A stretch of DNA of 64,000 nt, from NCBI RefSeq assembly GCF_021869535.1, contig NW_026262668.1, positions 139,177,635 to 139,241,634 on the forward strand, read 5' to 3'. Positions 21,902 through 34,490 of the stretch are shown in pieces (position 1 is the stretch's first letter; each line of letters opens with the position of its first letter). Below the pieces are notes generated by a model. It was not told the origin of the DNA. It did not search any database and saw only the letters and a program-made list of their open reading frames with translations. The stretch is from Mytilus californianus. Lineage: Eukaryota > Mollusca > Bivalvia > Mytilida > Mytilidae. The position numbers and the translations under genes are program-made.

Positions 21902-24859
21902 TAACCCCTACCCCCCTTTTTTTTTGATAACTTGTAAACGGTCAAGATTCCCACCCAGAAACCATATATATTCTTGTATGGGACAATATATCAAATCAAA
22001 TGAAATATGGGGGAAGTCCACGGGGGTAAACCCTACCTCCTTCTTTTTGAAAACTTGTAAACGGTTGAGATCCCCACCCCTAAACCGTATATGTACTTGT
22101 ATGGGACAATAAATTAAAGCAAATTAAATTTAGGGGAAGTCCCCTGGGGTAACCCCTGCTCCCCTTTTTTTTGAAAACTTGTAAATGGTCAAGATCCCCA
22201 CGGCGAAACCATATATATTCTTGTATGTTACAATAAAACAAATGAAATGAAATAAAAGGTGAGTTCCTTGGGGTCACTCCCACCTTCTTCCTGTTTAAAA
22301 ATTGTAAATGGTTGAGATCCCCACCCCTAAACCATATATATCCTTGTATGGGACAAAAAACAAATCATGAAATAAAGGGCAGGTCCCCTGGGAAAATTAA
22401 TCAGTTTGTGTGTGTTATATTTGAACATAAATTAAATATATATAGGGTTCTTTGAGTGCTGAATCTAAACTTGTTTTTAATTAGATAATAATCTATTTTT
22501 ATTATGAGATAAAGTTTTTGACATTGATAGATAAGTTGCAGATCTGAATAATTTTTTGACACATGAAAGAAACAATATTAGCAACTATTAATTAAATTTG
22601 ATTATAATATGGAAATAGATATAACATGATATCTGATTTTAGAGAAGTATTTTCTGGTTTTTTATTGGTTTATGTAAATAAGTTTGAGTTATTTGTTTTG
22701 AAAAGTGATGTGTTTAATTGATAGATATAAAATCATATCTAATTTTAGAGATTTATGAGTGGTTAAGTCATATCTAATTTTAGAGAATTATTTTGGTGTT
22801 TTGTTACTGGTTCATGGAAATAAATTTGAGTTATTGGCGAAATATCATTGGTAAATTGTTTGAAAGTTTTTTGGTAGGCTGTGTGTCTGTCTGTCTGTCA
22901 GTCTCTCTGTCTGTTTGTCAGTCAGTTTGGCAAATCAGTTTGCCACACTTTTATGCCTGCGCTGTAGTTGAGGGGGCATTAAGTTTTACCCTTGTTACAT
23001 TATTAATTATGTTAGAAAACTATGTTAAACAACCATAGTTCTGTTCAAAAGATATTATAAATATTTCAGCATATGATAATGATTTATTTTCATTATTAAT
23101 TAGATCTTTGAAATATTTTAGCATATGATAATCATTGGAGTGACAGATTTATTTGAAAATTTTCTGTTTTCTAAGATCTGTAGGACTGTATATATACAGT
23201 TTGAAACTTACTAGTATTACTGTATAAATGAAGTTTGGAATTTACTGTTTCTTTATTAGACATTTTGTAGATAATTAAGTGTCCGTTAATAAAAAATATT
23301 CTTACTCCTACCCCCTTCAATTTGATAATGTGCTTTTATCTTGTAAACGGTCGAGATCCCTACTCCTAAACCATATATATTCTTGTATGGGACAATAAAA
23401 CAAATCAAATGAAATATTGTGATATTTTCCTTTGAACAGAAATTGTTAATTATATTCATTAAGTTTGATTACACTAAGCCTTTATAGATAATTTTCACCT
23501 GTTTATAAGTCCTGTAATCAGTTTACTAAACATATGGTTAATGTCTTATCTTGAGTGACAGATTTATTTGAAAAGTTTCTGTTTTCTAAGTGTTGATGAT
23601 TAAAAGCTATATAGTAGTAAATATAGTTAGAAATTTACTGTTCATTATTAGACATTTTGAAGATAATTACAGATAAGTTTTATAGATTTTTAAAAGACAT
23701 TGTATTAATGATAAATAAAATTTTTGATTTTTTTTCTTTACTTTGGTAAATTGTAAATTGTTTGTTCTTCTGTAAAAACTAATTTTCTGAATGCTATATA
23801 TATTTTTTGGATTAGGTGAACTCCTTTTAAAACTTAGCTTAGATTGTCTATTAATAAGCATATATTTAGATTTCTGATTTTGGGCCCAGTTTTCAAGTTG
23901 GTCCAAATTAGGGTCCAAAATTAAACTGTGTTTGATTTCAACATAAATTGAATATATATAGGGTTCTTTGAAATGCTGAATCTAAACCTGTATTTATTTT
24001 CATTATTAGTTAGATAATACCACATGGAGGTACTAAGGGTCCTAAATTAAACTTTTGTTTAATCAACACTTGAATTCTTTTTGGGTTCTTTGATATACTG
24101 ATTTTAACAATGTTTGAGTATTAAATCATATCTAATTTAAGAGAACTTAGTCATCACTGGTTGTTGTTATTATACTATTGATTATAATTTGAAAAATTAC
24201 ATCATATCTAATTTTATAGAACTTAGTCATCACTTTATTCATTATAATCATATCTATTTATCAAGTTTGAGTTATTTCCCAGAAAATATATGGAAAATAT
24301 TAAATTGTGTTTCATTTCAACTTAAATTAAATATATATAGGGTTCTTTCAAATGCTGAATCTAAACCTGTATTTAAATATTAGATTTTTGGGCCCAGTTT
24401 TCAAGTTGGTCCAAATCAGGGTCCAAAATTAAACTTTGTTTGATTCACAAAAATTGAATTTATGTGGTTCCTTGAAATGCTGAATCTTACCATGTATTGA
24501 GAGATTTCGGATTGTGAGCTCCTTTATCAAATTGGTCTACATTGTGGTCCAAAGGGTCCTAAATTAAACTTTTGTTTGATTTCATTGAAAAATGAATTTT
24601 TGGAGTTCTTTGATATGCTGATTGTGACAATGTACTTAGATTTTGGATATTGGACCATAGTAGGTAATTAAATAAATGTCCAATTTCAAATATTTCAGTT
24701 CTTTGACCACATTCATTTTGTGTCACAAACCTATGCTGTGTCAAATATTCTACCACAATCCAAATTCAGAGCAGTTTTAATTAAGCTTAAATGAAGTGTC
24801 CATACTTGCTCAACTGTTCAGGGTTTGACCTCTGCAGGAAAATCCGGTTTGCTGTCACT

Positions 24860-26229
24860 CTGACAGCCTCTTGTTTTGTCATCATTCATCATTCAGCTAT
24901 TTATTAACTTTCAACATTTTTATATTTTTATCATCTCCTCTTTGATTGGTTTTTATCAAATTGAACCACACTGGAAAATGTATTGAACAGATTAAAGCTT
25001 GAAAAATCACATCAAGCTCAACTGTTGACATTAAACATTCAGACCATTTTTATCTATTGAGAACATTTTTAACACAAAGTCTATTAGGTTGTGAATTGAA
25101 CACATCAACACTTCGTCCTTTCTAGATATTGATATGTTTGTCATATTTCAATTATTTATATAAGAATTATCTTTTTATCAATTGAAATGTCCATTCAATT
25201 CCTTTTCTTTTCTACTTCAATATATTTTAATCTTTCTGGATAGAAGTGATATATGTATATCTTGATATTCAATATTATTTGTACTTTAAAACATGAAAGA
25301 TGTTCTCCTCATGATTCCCTTTTCTTCTAATTTATAAAAACCTTCATAGGAAATGTAATCAATATTCAGAGACATTGTTTTTTATTCAAAATATGCATAA
25401 GATGAATGCGTAAATTTTAATCAGTTGTTTCCCCTTGTTACATTCTTACTTTTCTAATGATGTTTGAAAAAGCTCATCATTTTCTTGTAGGAAAAAACAA
25501 AACAAAATAATCAGATGTAATTTTCTATAGATTCTGTCTTTATTGTCTGTTAGTCCTTATATTTCTCTTCATAAAAGATGATTAAGCCATAAATTTTCAA
25601 CATTAAAGGTTTTAAATTTAAAACTCAACCATCCATGTGAGTCATAATAGAAAATCTCCCTGATTTTAGACCCATTATCAACAGCTTATTCCACTATTAA
25701 AATCAATGTTATCTGAGGTCCTAATCAGTTTCCAAGTAATCAAGAATTATAAAATCTGTTTTAAATTTTTTGACAAATTTTGAAAATGTTTTGGGGAAGG
25801 TTTAAAATGGAGTGTACTGTGAAAGAAGTGTTTTATAATACACGGGTACATGTATTTATAGAATTGTTGGCATTATTTTTATCATTGTTGATGTAAATAT
25901 GCATTGTTGTTGTGAAAAAAACTGCAGTTAATTGCAAGATGCTTACAGCTGATTACTTGCCATAAATATTGTGGTTGTGTATATTACACAAATTTATTTA
26001 TAAGTAAAATTTATTTATAAGTAATGAATATTATCTTATTCAGTAGTACCCATTACTTTCTATTTGTTTTATATGTTTCTGTATGAATTGAAATAAAGAC
26101 ATTTTTATTGAATGATTCCATATGAAATTTTCCTTTCAAATCTAAAGTTTTAAGCAAGTTTCAGTATCTTAATAAAAAGTTTCATAGCATTAATAACTCT
26201 TAAACAAAAGATAAAATCAATGAAACAAA
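24860..26229. other. Unassigned AT-rich interval with a candidate poly(A) signal
   Basis: No coding sequence recognised. GAAATAAAGACATTTTTATTG at ~26090-26110 contains AATAAA followed by a T-rich stretch and would suit a plus-strand transcript end, but nothing ties it to a specific gene. Confidence 0.3.
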
Positions 26230-26529
26230 ACACGACATTGTTAATTGGCACCACCAAACGGTGTAATTTGGGATTCGCTATATACAGGGGCTCAATCACA
26301 CCTTAACTACATTATTATTATACCGGGAATATATTATATACAGTTACTGACCAAAAAGGGAAATTACATATACTTAAAATAAAACGTGTATGTACATGAC
26401 TCCTCTACTAGCTAGCACACTTCTGCTTGTAAAGTTCACAAAAGTTCTCAAAATGGAATTGTTCACAAATTAACGGTTTCAAGATTAATGTCAATTGTAT
26501 AATGATGATAACTAGGTTATTTGTAGTAG

Positions 26530-26839
26530 TTAGGCTCTTCTCTGATGCAGTCTATAGCAATAACCTCTAGATATGCATTCAATTATAGATATGGTGGATT
26601 CATCTAGGAATTCCAAGGATGAGCAGTCAATAATAATTTTGAGTTGCAAATCATCAGATGATAATATTTCATTATACACTTTCACATCAACACTGTCATA
26701 TAACTTCACTAGTATAATATTTAGGAAATGCTCTTTTATGTCTCTCAATTTTTTACAATATAAAAGGAAATGTTTAATGTCCTCGCTTCCTTTGCAGCAT
26801 AATTTACATGCTGAATTAGTTCCACCAGATCTGTCGAAC
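26530..26839 (-). pseudogene. LINE ORF2 C-terminus with zinc-knuckle
   Basis: Minus-strand frame reads FDRSGGTNSACKLCCKGSED, IKHFLLYCKKLRDIKEHF and on to LHQRRA stop (26530-26532). CxxC...HxxxxC is the zinc-binding motif found after the RT in several LINE clades. It continues the protein that breaks off at 28591, so the two pieces were one ORF before the TIR element inserted. Confidence 0.85.
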
Positions 26840-28583
26840 CATGGAAGTATTATATTGACAGGAACTCCAACGAAAAATTAGCACATTCCCATCCAACTGA
26901 TTTCTTTAAGAAAATAAAAGGTTCCGACTCAGTTTGTCAAGTACGTGATAACTCCTTTGTGGTGTATCTGCGATGCCGCCTTCGCCTGTTCTGTTAACTG
27001 AAGCTGGTTTTATCACGTGATTTGGTATCGAGTGTCTTATCTACCTACCAATGCAAATAAACACGGAAACTCCCGTGGTTATTTGTGATTCGCCAAATGA
27101 ATAACGACACCTGTTTCCGTTCAATAAATGAAGGCGAAAGCTGAAAAGATCTAAAAAATCGGTCCATATTTAACAGAATGACATAAGAAAATTAACTGCA
27201 TTCGGAAAGAGGGCAAGCTTATTTTTAGTTTTGTTTAATATGTTTTATTCATTGGAACTTGGAAATCGGGAAATATCCGATATTAAAAATTACATGTACC
27301 TTAAGTCGGGTGTTTGCGGAAAACAATGTGATGCGCGTGTAGTGTGTAAGATGGCGAAGGATAGCTCAAATTCAAGTCAAAGGTTGTAAATTTTTATCGA
27401 ATGTTACAAGAATATTTATAGTTTTCTCTATCGTCTCAATGTAGAAAAATGTTATTAACGTATTTATCAAATATGTTTTAAAGACTAAAAAAGGTTAATA
27501 ATTACACGCACGTGATGACTTCTACATAGCATTATCAGGTTACGAGACAGATGAATTGTTACACCTTTTATAATAATTCCAAAGTTATAAACAACCTTAA
27601 ACATTCAAACTAGTCCGAGATTACTCTGACGTCTGACAGATTTTTTTTACGAATGGCTTAAAATATTTCTGAATGCATTTAAAGAACGATCACCATGATG
27701 GGCCCTAAGCAGTGTAATATTTTTTTCATTCTTAAAATTTTATCATGATCTATCATGGGAACCAAATTTGAATTTATTTATGTGTGTAAATGCTTAACAG
27801 TTCTTAAACATCTTACGCCTTATGTTAAGCATTTTTTTTTTTGTTTCTTGTTGAATTGCATGAAATATTTGCCATTGGACTTTCAGTAAACAATTAATCA
27901 AAATATTTGATTTTTTTCCCGATCAAAGCCTTTTAACCTCCCCTGGGCCCCGCCGCTTCGGGGAACCAACTTTTGAATTAAATTTTTGTTGGAAATTCTT
28001 TCAGTAAACACTTAATTAAAATATTTGTCAAAGTTAGCAGTAAAACGCGATAATGATTGCTGATAAAAACTTTTCCGTTTACTTTTTATAAGAATTTTAT
28101 GATTCTAAAGCCTAACATGTATATACACATGTAACAGTTATGCGTGTTTAGCCAACGGCCCTCTCATGAATAAAAAATCTTATTATTTAAATTGATTGTA
28201 ACTTAAACTGAAATGTTTATGGCTTGTACGTGTACGTTACTCTTCAGGTTTTTTTTTTGTTTTTTTTTTGTGAAAAAAGTCGCGGTAATTTCGTTTCTTT
28301 CTTTTTATTTGTTTTTACGCAGCAAAACCCGTAAAAACTGACATATTTGTCACTTAGTGACATGGTCGGTAAATGCCATTTCCTTGACAATTCAGTATAC
28401 ATCCGGTTATTTCGGTATGTTCCGTGATTACGATCAATCACGAGGTTCCAAAAATTTGATCGGAACCCATGCATCCATATGACATGTCGAGTTAATTAAC
28501 AGATACTTAACGATTTTGCGGCATCGCACTATAAACGTTAGAAGTCCGCTTGTTGGAGTTCCTGTCAATATAATACTTCCATG
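26840..28583. mobile_element. 1744-bp TIR element inserted in the LINE
   Basis: The first and last 32 bp are perfect inverted repeats (CATGGAAGTATTATATTGAC at the left end). GTCGAAC at 26833-26839 and 28584-28590 is a 7-bp target duplication. Deleting the element and one GTCGAAC restores the LINE frame (AKFD joined to RSGG). The interior has no transposase frame. P or hAT families are possible from the CATG end and the 7-bp duplication, but the superfamily is unassigned. Confidence 0.88.
27351..27382 (+). other. Possible captured first-exon fragment inside the TIR element
   Basis: AAG ATG GCG context is a good animal start. ATG opens 10 codons plus two bases (MAKDSSNSSQ) ending in CAAAG|GTTGTA, a plausible splice donor. 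Upstream sequence is richer in CG dinucleotides than the surroundings. It is too short to identify; chance is a real alternative. Confidence 0.25.
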
Positions 28584-28590
28584 GTCGAAC

Positions 28591-31500
28591 TTAGCACTGT
28601 CATGTTGTAAGGTGTATGTTCCACACATGATTTTTGCTTTTATACAGGCCATAGTTGAAGTAAAAGGCTCTGTTCCACAGCTATCCCAGACATTGTGGGT
28701 TTTTACTTGAGTAATACTATTAACATTTAAAAATTTTAGAGATGTTTTAGATTTTACTTCTGTTTTAAGTAGATCGATCCAGTATGAAGAGATAGTTTTT
28801 CTTACAATATTTTCCATACAATTTTTCCAGGTAGCACATTAATAAGATCATGTGGTGATGGTAAACCATACTGTTCTGTTAAGTCAACAATTTTCACAAA
28901 CCAACTATTTGAATCACGGGGCATAACAGCCAATTGTCTGATAGCAACCTCACGCTCGACTGAACCGTGGTTTCTGATGATGTTTCCGAAAAAATTTAGC
29001 ATACGCTTATGCAGTTCAGCCTCAACTGGAATTTGACCGAGAAGTAAGTAAACAGCAGAGGTAGCAGTGCGTTGTGGCTGATGCTGAATTTGCTTTAGGA
29101 GTTTAGTATAGTATACGGACAATAATTTCACATCAGAAACGGAAAGTCTAATAGAGTCTAGCCCATACAAAAGTCTGGGTAGCACATAAATTTTCACCAG
29201 GTGCATCGAAATTTTAGGGTTAAGTCCATTCAATCCATAGAGCCCAGCTCCCATGAGTGCATACACCGTCTTTCTGGCTGTATGAATTCTACTAGGTACA
29301 CAATCCTTCACACCATATCTAGAATTGACATCATGATCAATACCAAGATGAGTCGCTTTTATTGAATTTTGAAGAGGTTGACCATTCAACGTAAATAAAT
29401 GTTCAGTTTTACTTCCATACTGTAGAGTACATGACTTCTGACTGCTTATTATGTAGCGATGTTATTTGCATAATCAGACAAGAAATTTAACATTGCTTGC
29501 ATCTCATACGGGTTGTTGGAAATCAGGGTGACATCGTCAGCAACAGTAGGTATGCCACAGTAAAAAGAACCTAAGTTTGCACCAAGACCATTCATTTCGA
29601 ACATTTTCAGTAGTGTATTTATGAAGACCTTATTGGCAGTCGGGGACAAAACTCCATCCTGGCGAACACCCTGGAATTCGTTAACTGGTTTTGACTTGAT
29701 ACTTTGCCACATTACTGAGGACGTTAAGTTCTTATACCACTCATTGAAAAGCAACCAATTATCACCTGTCATTCCTCCTTTCTACATCTCTCTCATAATC
29801 CCAGAGTGCCACACAATAGCAAATGCTTTTTGTGCATCACTCAAAGTTATAATTAACTGTTTTTTCAACTTCTAAGCTTCAGCTTTGAGTTCAGTCAAGA
29901 TTAATGCAGCTACGGAAGGACATTCCCCTTCTGTGAATCCTTCTTGCAAACGACTTTGTTTATCTTTAATAGTATTAACATTTTTTGATAGATGAAGTTT
30001 TTCAACTACTTTTCCAATGGTACTAGTAACTGTTATTTTACGATACGAATTAGGCACATCTCTTGGTTTGCCCCCGTTTTTGAATACTGGGTAACATGTA
30101 CCACTTTTCAGATCAGACGGAAGGTTAATGTGTTGAAATATAAAGTTTACTAATTTAACAATAATTTTAACAACAGGTTGACCTCCGTATTTTAGATGTT
30201 CAATAGTAATTCCTTGTACATCAGCTGCTTTTCCATTTTTAAAAGACATTATACATTTTTTCACATCATCATCAGAGAGAAATTCAAGGGGTTCTCTATT
30301 AGTATTAAATAGGTCCTGTAATTTTCGGACATCATCTTCCACTAATTGTTTATAACAATTGTCAAAAAATTCATTATCAGAAGGGGTAGACAGTTCTTGA
30401 AAATAGTCAGCCCAAATTTCAGCTATTGCAACAGAGTCACTAAAGATCTTGTCATTATATCTGAGTGATGTTGATATATAGTTATGGTCCCGTTGACGTT
30501 TTATAAGTTTATAAAATTGTTTTTGATCGGTTTCCCTAAGCTCCATTATGTTGGTAAAATTGTCGCGACGCTTTGATGCTTCAAGCTGTCTTTGAGCAGA
30601 TCTCAGATCTTTTTTCATTTGTTTCATCTCAATAAAGTATTTGTTTTCGTTGCTTTTTGGTCGTCCAGCTTGTTTCCATTTCCAAAAACAATCTTTTTCT
30701 TTCCGGATAATATCAACAATTGGTTGAGGCCAAACTCTACCTTTCCTACGGGTACGTGTTCCAGATTTGTATTTTGGTGGGACAAGCTCCCTTGCTGTGT
30801 CAGTAACTATTTCGCACAGATTACTTATAAAATTATCAAATGATTCCAAATCTAACTTTTGAAGTTCAGAGTCTAGTTTATGGCTCAAATTTCTTTCATA
30901 TTCTTTGGTGTCAATTATATTCCAGTCAATTTTCCGCACACACTTGTTAACTGAATCAGTCGACTTAACTATAGTCTTTTCCATAGGAACAGTTATAGCA
31001 ATTGGATCATGTGTAGATGTGTTATTCAGCTCTCTTGTCAGTACATTATAGGATGTGGCAATATCAGTATTAAGAAGAAGGTAGTCAATTTGTGAAGTCT
31101 TTCCCATTAAAATGAAAAAAAATATATCTTGCTTTTTACAAAGATTAGGTAGAGAGAGATTATGTTCATCAGCAAATAGTTTAAAGTCAATATCTCTAGT
31201 ATTGCTACTGTTACGATGAAACGAAGCGTTCATATCTCCTCCAAGTATAATTGTATGCGAGTCAGTATATTTTTGAATAATTCCGGAGAGCTCATCAAAT
31301 ATTGCTTTGTAGTCATCTCTGGAATAGCCATTGCCCCTTGTTGGAAGGTATACACATAACAGAAGTATTGGTTTTGCTAGTTTAAATAAAACCCAAATAA
31401 TTCTGTTTCCACCATCCGGAATTTCTTTAATAATTGGTTGTAATGTTTTTCTATACATAAATGAAACACCAGCATGGCCCCGACTTCTTTGAATCGGATT

Positions 31501-31794
31501 ATCAAATTTATCACCATCAAAGCATTTAGTATAGGAACTAAAAAGCTTAAAATCTTCATGAAGTCCATATTTATCTCTAGAATGCAGCAAAAGCTCTTGG
31601 AGCATTATAATGTCAGAATGTTCACTAAGTTTTTGCAGATATATTATGTTGCTAAAAAATCCTTCAATGTTAAAAGATAAAATACGTATATTATCTACAA
31701 GATTAACTTCATCTAACAAGTCCTGACCTGACCTAGACTTATCTCTTCCCAGTCGGTGGGGTGCATGCACGGGGTGTTCGGATAAGATTGACAC
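28591..31794 (-). pseudogene. LINE ORF2: APE endonuclease and reverse transcriptase, broken
   Basis: The first open stretch (31794-29872, 640 residues) has endonuclease motifs RILSFNIEGF, MLQEL, VYLPTRG, GGDMNAS, SQIDYLLLN and STHDPIAI, then the RT N-terminal region (FKNGKAADVQGITIEHLKYGG, split here by no gap; PVFKNGGKPRDVPNSYRKI). The same frame continues after two stops (near 29872 and 29782) with SDAQKAFAIVWHS, where the usual catalytic Asp of KAFD is Ala, then FQGVRQDGVLSPT and ADDVTLIS. Single-base frameshifts at ~29460 and ~28815 lead into the thumb region and TISSYWIDLL to AKFD. Clearly inactive as annotated here. Confidence 0.9.
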
Positions 31795-31844
31795 ACCTTT
31801 TCCTGTTGGTCTTTCATTTCTCTGTTCACTTGTATTTTTGCACG

Positions 31845-33430
31845 GATCGACTTTTTTGGAGACAATGCTATATTTTGTACGGTCGTCTTCCTCACTCTGG
31901 GGCGATTGTGCGTTTCTAAAAAAGAATTTTCTTCACTTCCTGAATTTGCCTTTTCAGGGATTTGCATTAAAAGAGGAACGAAAGATACCAGAGGGACAGT
32001 CAAACCCATAGATCGAAAACAAACTGACAACGCCATGGCCAAAAATAAAAAGACAAACAGACAAATAATAGTACATATGACACAACATAGAAAACAAAAG
32101 TCTAAGCAACACGAACCCCACCAAAAACTGGGGGTGATCTCAGGTGCTCCGGAAGGGTAAGCAGATCCTGCTCCACATGTGGCACCCGTCGTGTTGCTTA
32201 TGTTATTACAAATCCGGTAAATAGTCTAATTCGGTAAGTCACATTCGTGAAAAAGGAAGGGTATTGTAGTTACGACATAAGGAACATATCTGATATCATC
32301 TGTGAAACGGTTATTCCATAACGGTCAACCAACTCGTGATGGCGTCCGTAAAATTTACGAAGGGATGATTTCAACTTCACCATTAAATAATTATCCATTT
32401 CATTTTCAAGAGGATCAGTCATTATACAACGGATTCATCTGGACTGACGGACGTATAGATATCATTATACATTGTATTGATCATTGCAGAAATTTTGTAC
32501 AGAGCTGTTTTTCACATTTTCAGATATATCGGAAAGCGTACTACCAGATTGTTTATGTGTTAAATGAATACAAAATAATTGGCCAGTAGCAGGGCATAAT
32601 TAGTACCATTAAAATACCGACTGTCTGTTTAAAGTCCAGCGCTCTGATTATCACTTCTTCCGATTGTCACTGTTCATCACTAAATAACATAGTTAAAGAA
32701 CTAGAACAAGAAATGACAGAATTGAAACTAAAACAACTAGAAAATCAAATATTGTCTTTAAAACATCAAAATCAAAACAACTTCTATCCACCTGCTCCAG
32801 TACAAATGACACAACCTCAACATATGTTTCATGTTTCACCTCCACCATCTTAAAGTCAATGGATTCAACAAATTCCACTCCATCCAGTATATCAACACAC
32901 TGTTCCTCCCCTCCGCCACCATATTTATTCAGACAAACAGATAGATTGCAACAATCACAAACTCAATATCACAGACTAAGTATCAATGTGCAAGTTCAAC
33001 ATTCACAACTGTACCAGCCTTAAACAAATAGTGAGATTTAACCACATATACCTATCATCGACAGTAATAACAGTATTGCTGTTGATCCAACATTTTGCAC
33101 TGATCGACTTTTTTGGAGACAATGCTATATTTTGTACGGTCGTCTTCCTCACTCTGGGGCGATTGCGCGTGTCAAAAAAAAATTTTGCTCACTTCCTGAA
33201 TTTGCCTTTTCAGGGGTTTGCATTAAAAGAGGAACGAAAGATACCAGAGGGACAGTCAAACTCATAGATCGAAAACAAACTGACAACGCCATGGCCAAAA
33301 ATAAAAAGACAAACAGACAAATAATAGTACAGATGACACAACATAGAAAACTAAAGCCTAAGCAACACGATTGTTTTCGATCTATGAGTTTGACTGTCCC
33401 TCTGGTATCTTTCGTCCCTCTTTTTTTGTC
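31845..33430. repeat. Segmental direct duplication with a nested insertion
   Basis: About 285 bp (31845-32130: end of LINE ORF1 region plus Penelope-like tail in reverse) is repeated at 33090-33375 at roughly 95% identity by eye (both contain CGACTTTTTTGGAGACAATG and CTCACTCTGGGGCGATTG). Between the copies lie the rest of the tail (32130-32400) and an ORF1-like coiled-coil fragment (about 32560-33085) that recurs at 35775-36310. Confidence 0.75.
33220..33428. repeat. Hairpin-forming inverted repeat (~50-bp arms)
   Basis: AGGAACGAAAGATACCAGAG onward (about 33228-33282) is the inverse of 33369-33424 (ending TCTGGTATCTTTCGTCCCTC). The two arms are opposite-oriented copies of the retroelement tail joined head to head. 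Confidence 0.8.
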
Positions 33431-33471
33431 TCTCATGACTATGTTTGTTGTACATATGATGAATATGCATA

Positions 33472-34490
33472 TCACAAACTTTGTGTTTGAAAGTTTGACA
33501 TTTTATTATCTTGCTTGATTATATCAAATTCTAGAGTTTTAATTCTTTGTTCCAGAACCCAGACCTTTATGGAGTCTTGCGCAGCACTTTGATGACAATG
33601 AGATGCTGCATTGTGATTTTGTGTATTTTTAAACCTTGGATAGTTATCATTTTGAGAGAATTCATTGGCAAGTTTCTGTTTATGTATACGAAGAGAATGC
33701 TCTAAGTCTAATTTGTCACTTTCCAGAGTTATAATATATGATCTACTTGTTGTCAGTTCTTTTTGTAGGCTAGAAATATCGGTTTGTTGTTTATAAGTTG
33801 TAGAGTCTTTAGCTCTTAATAGCTTTTCTTTCTTACTCAAGCAATCCTTAAGATGTGCAATTTCTTGTTCATATAGATATCTATTACCCATGTCGCCAGG
33901 GTTGTTTGAGGCCGTGCTTGTTCCAATTTCAGAGTGTGCAACCGGAATATTCAGTTCGTTTGGGCCTATTCTTATGTCATGAATATCACTCAAGTCAGTT
34001 GATACACTTGGCTTTTGTTTAGAGACAATAGGTTTTTTCGATGGGATTTCTGGCATTTGTTTTACTACATGTACAAGTGTTTGATTTGCATCAACAGTAT
34101 TAGGTATAGGCATCTTAGGTATAGTTTGTTCCATTACATCAAGCTTTGAGCTTTCCAAATTTTCACATGCATTTAGTTTACCAGAGTTGTTAAGTCTAGG
34201 AGTTCCCAAATTAGTACCAAGATGGTTAAGAACACTAGAGCCACAGAGTCATATATTACAGCACCTGTTTGGTCTTTCGTGCTCGTGATGTCTAATGTAT
34301 ATTGTAAGTTGTTGAACACATTAAAGGTGACAGTCTTAAATATTTCGTATGCAGCAGCTGAGAATACCAAGACAAGATTACCAGGACTTATCTCTGGCGT
34401 GACCGAGAAAAAACGGTTGGCAGAATCACTTTGTCGGTCAAGAGTATACTGCACAGTTTGTTCTCTATTAGTAGCCTTATAGTGTTTTTA
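33472..34490 (-). pseudogene. LINE ORF1-like coiled-coil protein, frameshifted
   Basis: Two overlapping minus-strand frames (34454-34173 and 34209-33472) look like one protein with a frameshift near 34200. The second part (245 residues) is hydrophilic and, from YLYEQEIAHLKDCLSKKEKL through KDSTTYKQQ and SLQKELTTSRSYIITLESDK, has coiled-coil heptad character. Position upstream of the endonuclease-RT on the same strand suggests LINE ORF1. No known ORF1 domain was recognised. Confidence 0.5.

Larger units (their letters stand above)
17265..24860. repeat. Large composite repeat with inverted AACCGGATTTTC ends
   Basis: Left edge carries TTTAACCGGATTTTCGAAGG and the right edge carries the inverse, GGAAAATCCGGTTT (about 24838-24852). 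Inside are a ~180-bp direct duplication (about 17650-17830 and 22995-23180), a ~125-bp tandem (GGGGAAGTCC..., TTGTAAACGG, ATCCCCACC, ATATATTCTTGTATGGGACA) at 21905-22400 with another copy at ~23340, and the 4-kb TIR element annotated separately. Whether the outer edges define one element is inference. Confidence 0.5.
26530..34490 (-). mobile_element. Decayed LINE (non-LTR retrotransposon), minus strand, split by insertions
   Basis: Read on the minus strand from high to low coordinates: a coiled-coil ORF1-like part (34490-33472), inserted repeats (about 33430-31920), APE-type endonuclease plus reverse transcriptase (31794-28591), a 1.74-kb TIR element (28583-26840) and the zinc-knuckle C-terminus with stop (26832-26530). 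Stops and frameshifts make it non-functional. The APE endonuclease, RT and CCHC-type C-terminus indicate a LINE of the Jockey/CR1/I type; the clade is not resolved. Exact 5' and 3' ends were not found. Confidence 0.85.

Noticed and set aside
26573-26881. Plus-strand 102-codon frame
   Set aside because: Antisense of the LINE C-terminal zinc-knuckle region and one TIR end.
28516-28710. Plus-strand 64-codon frame with VGVPVNIILPWS
   Set aside because: It spans the transposon TIR and antisense LINE; the same words appear at the other TIR on the minus strand because the ends are inverted repeats.
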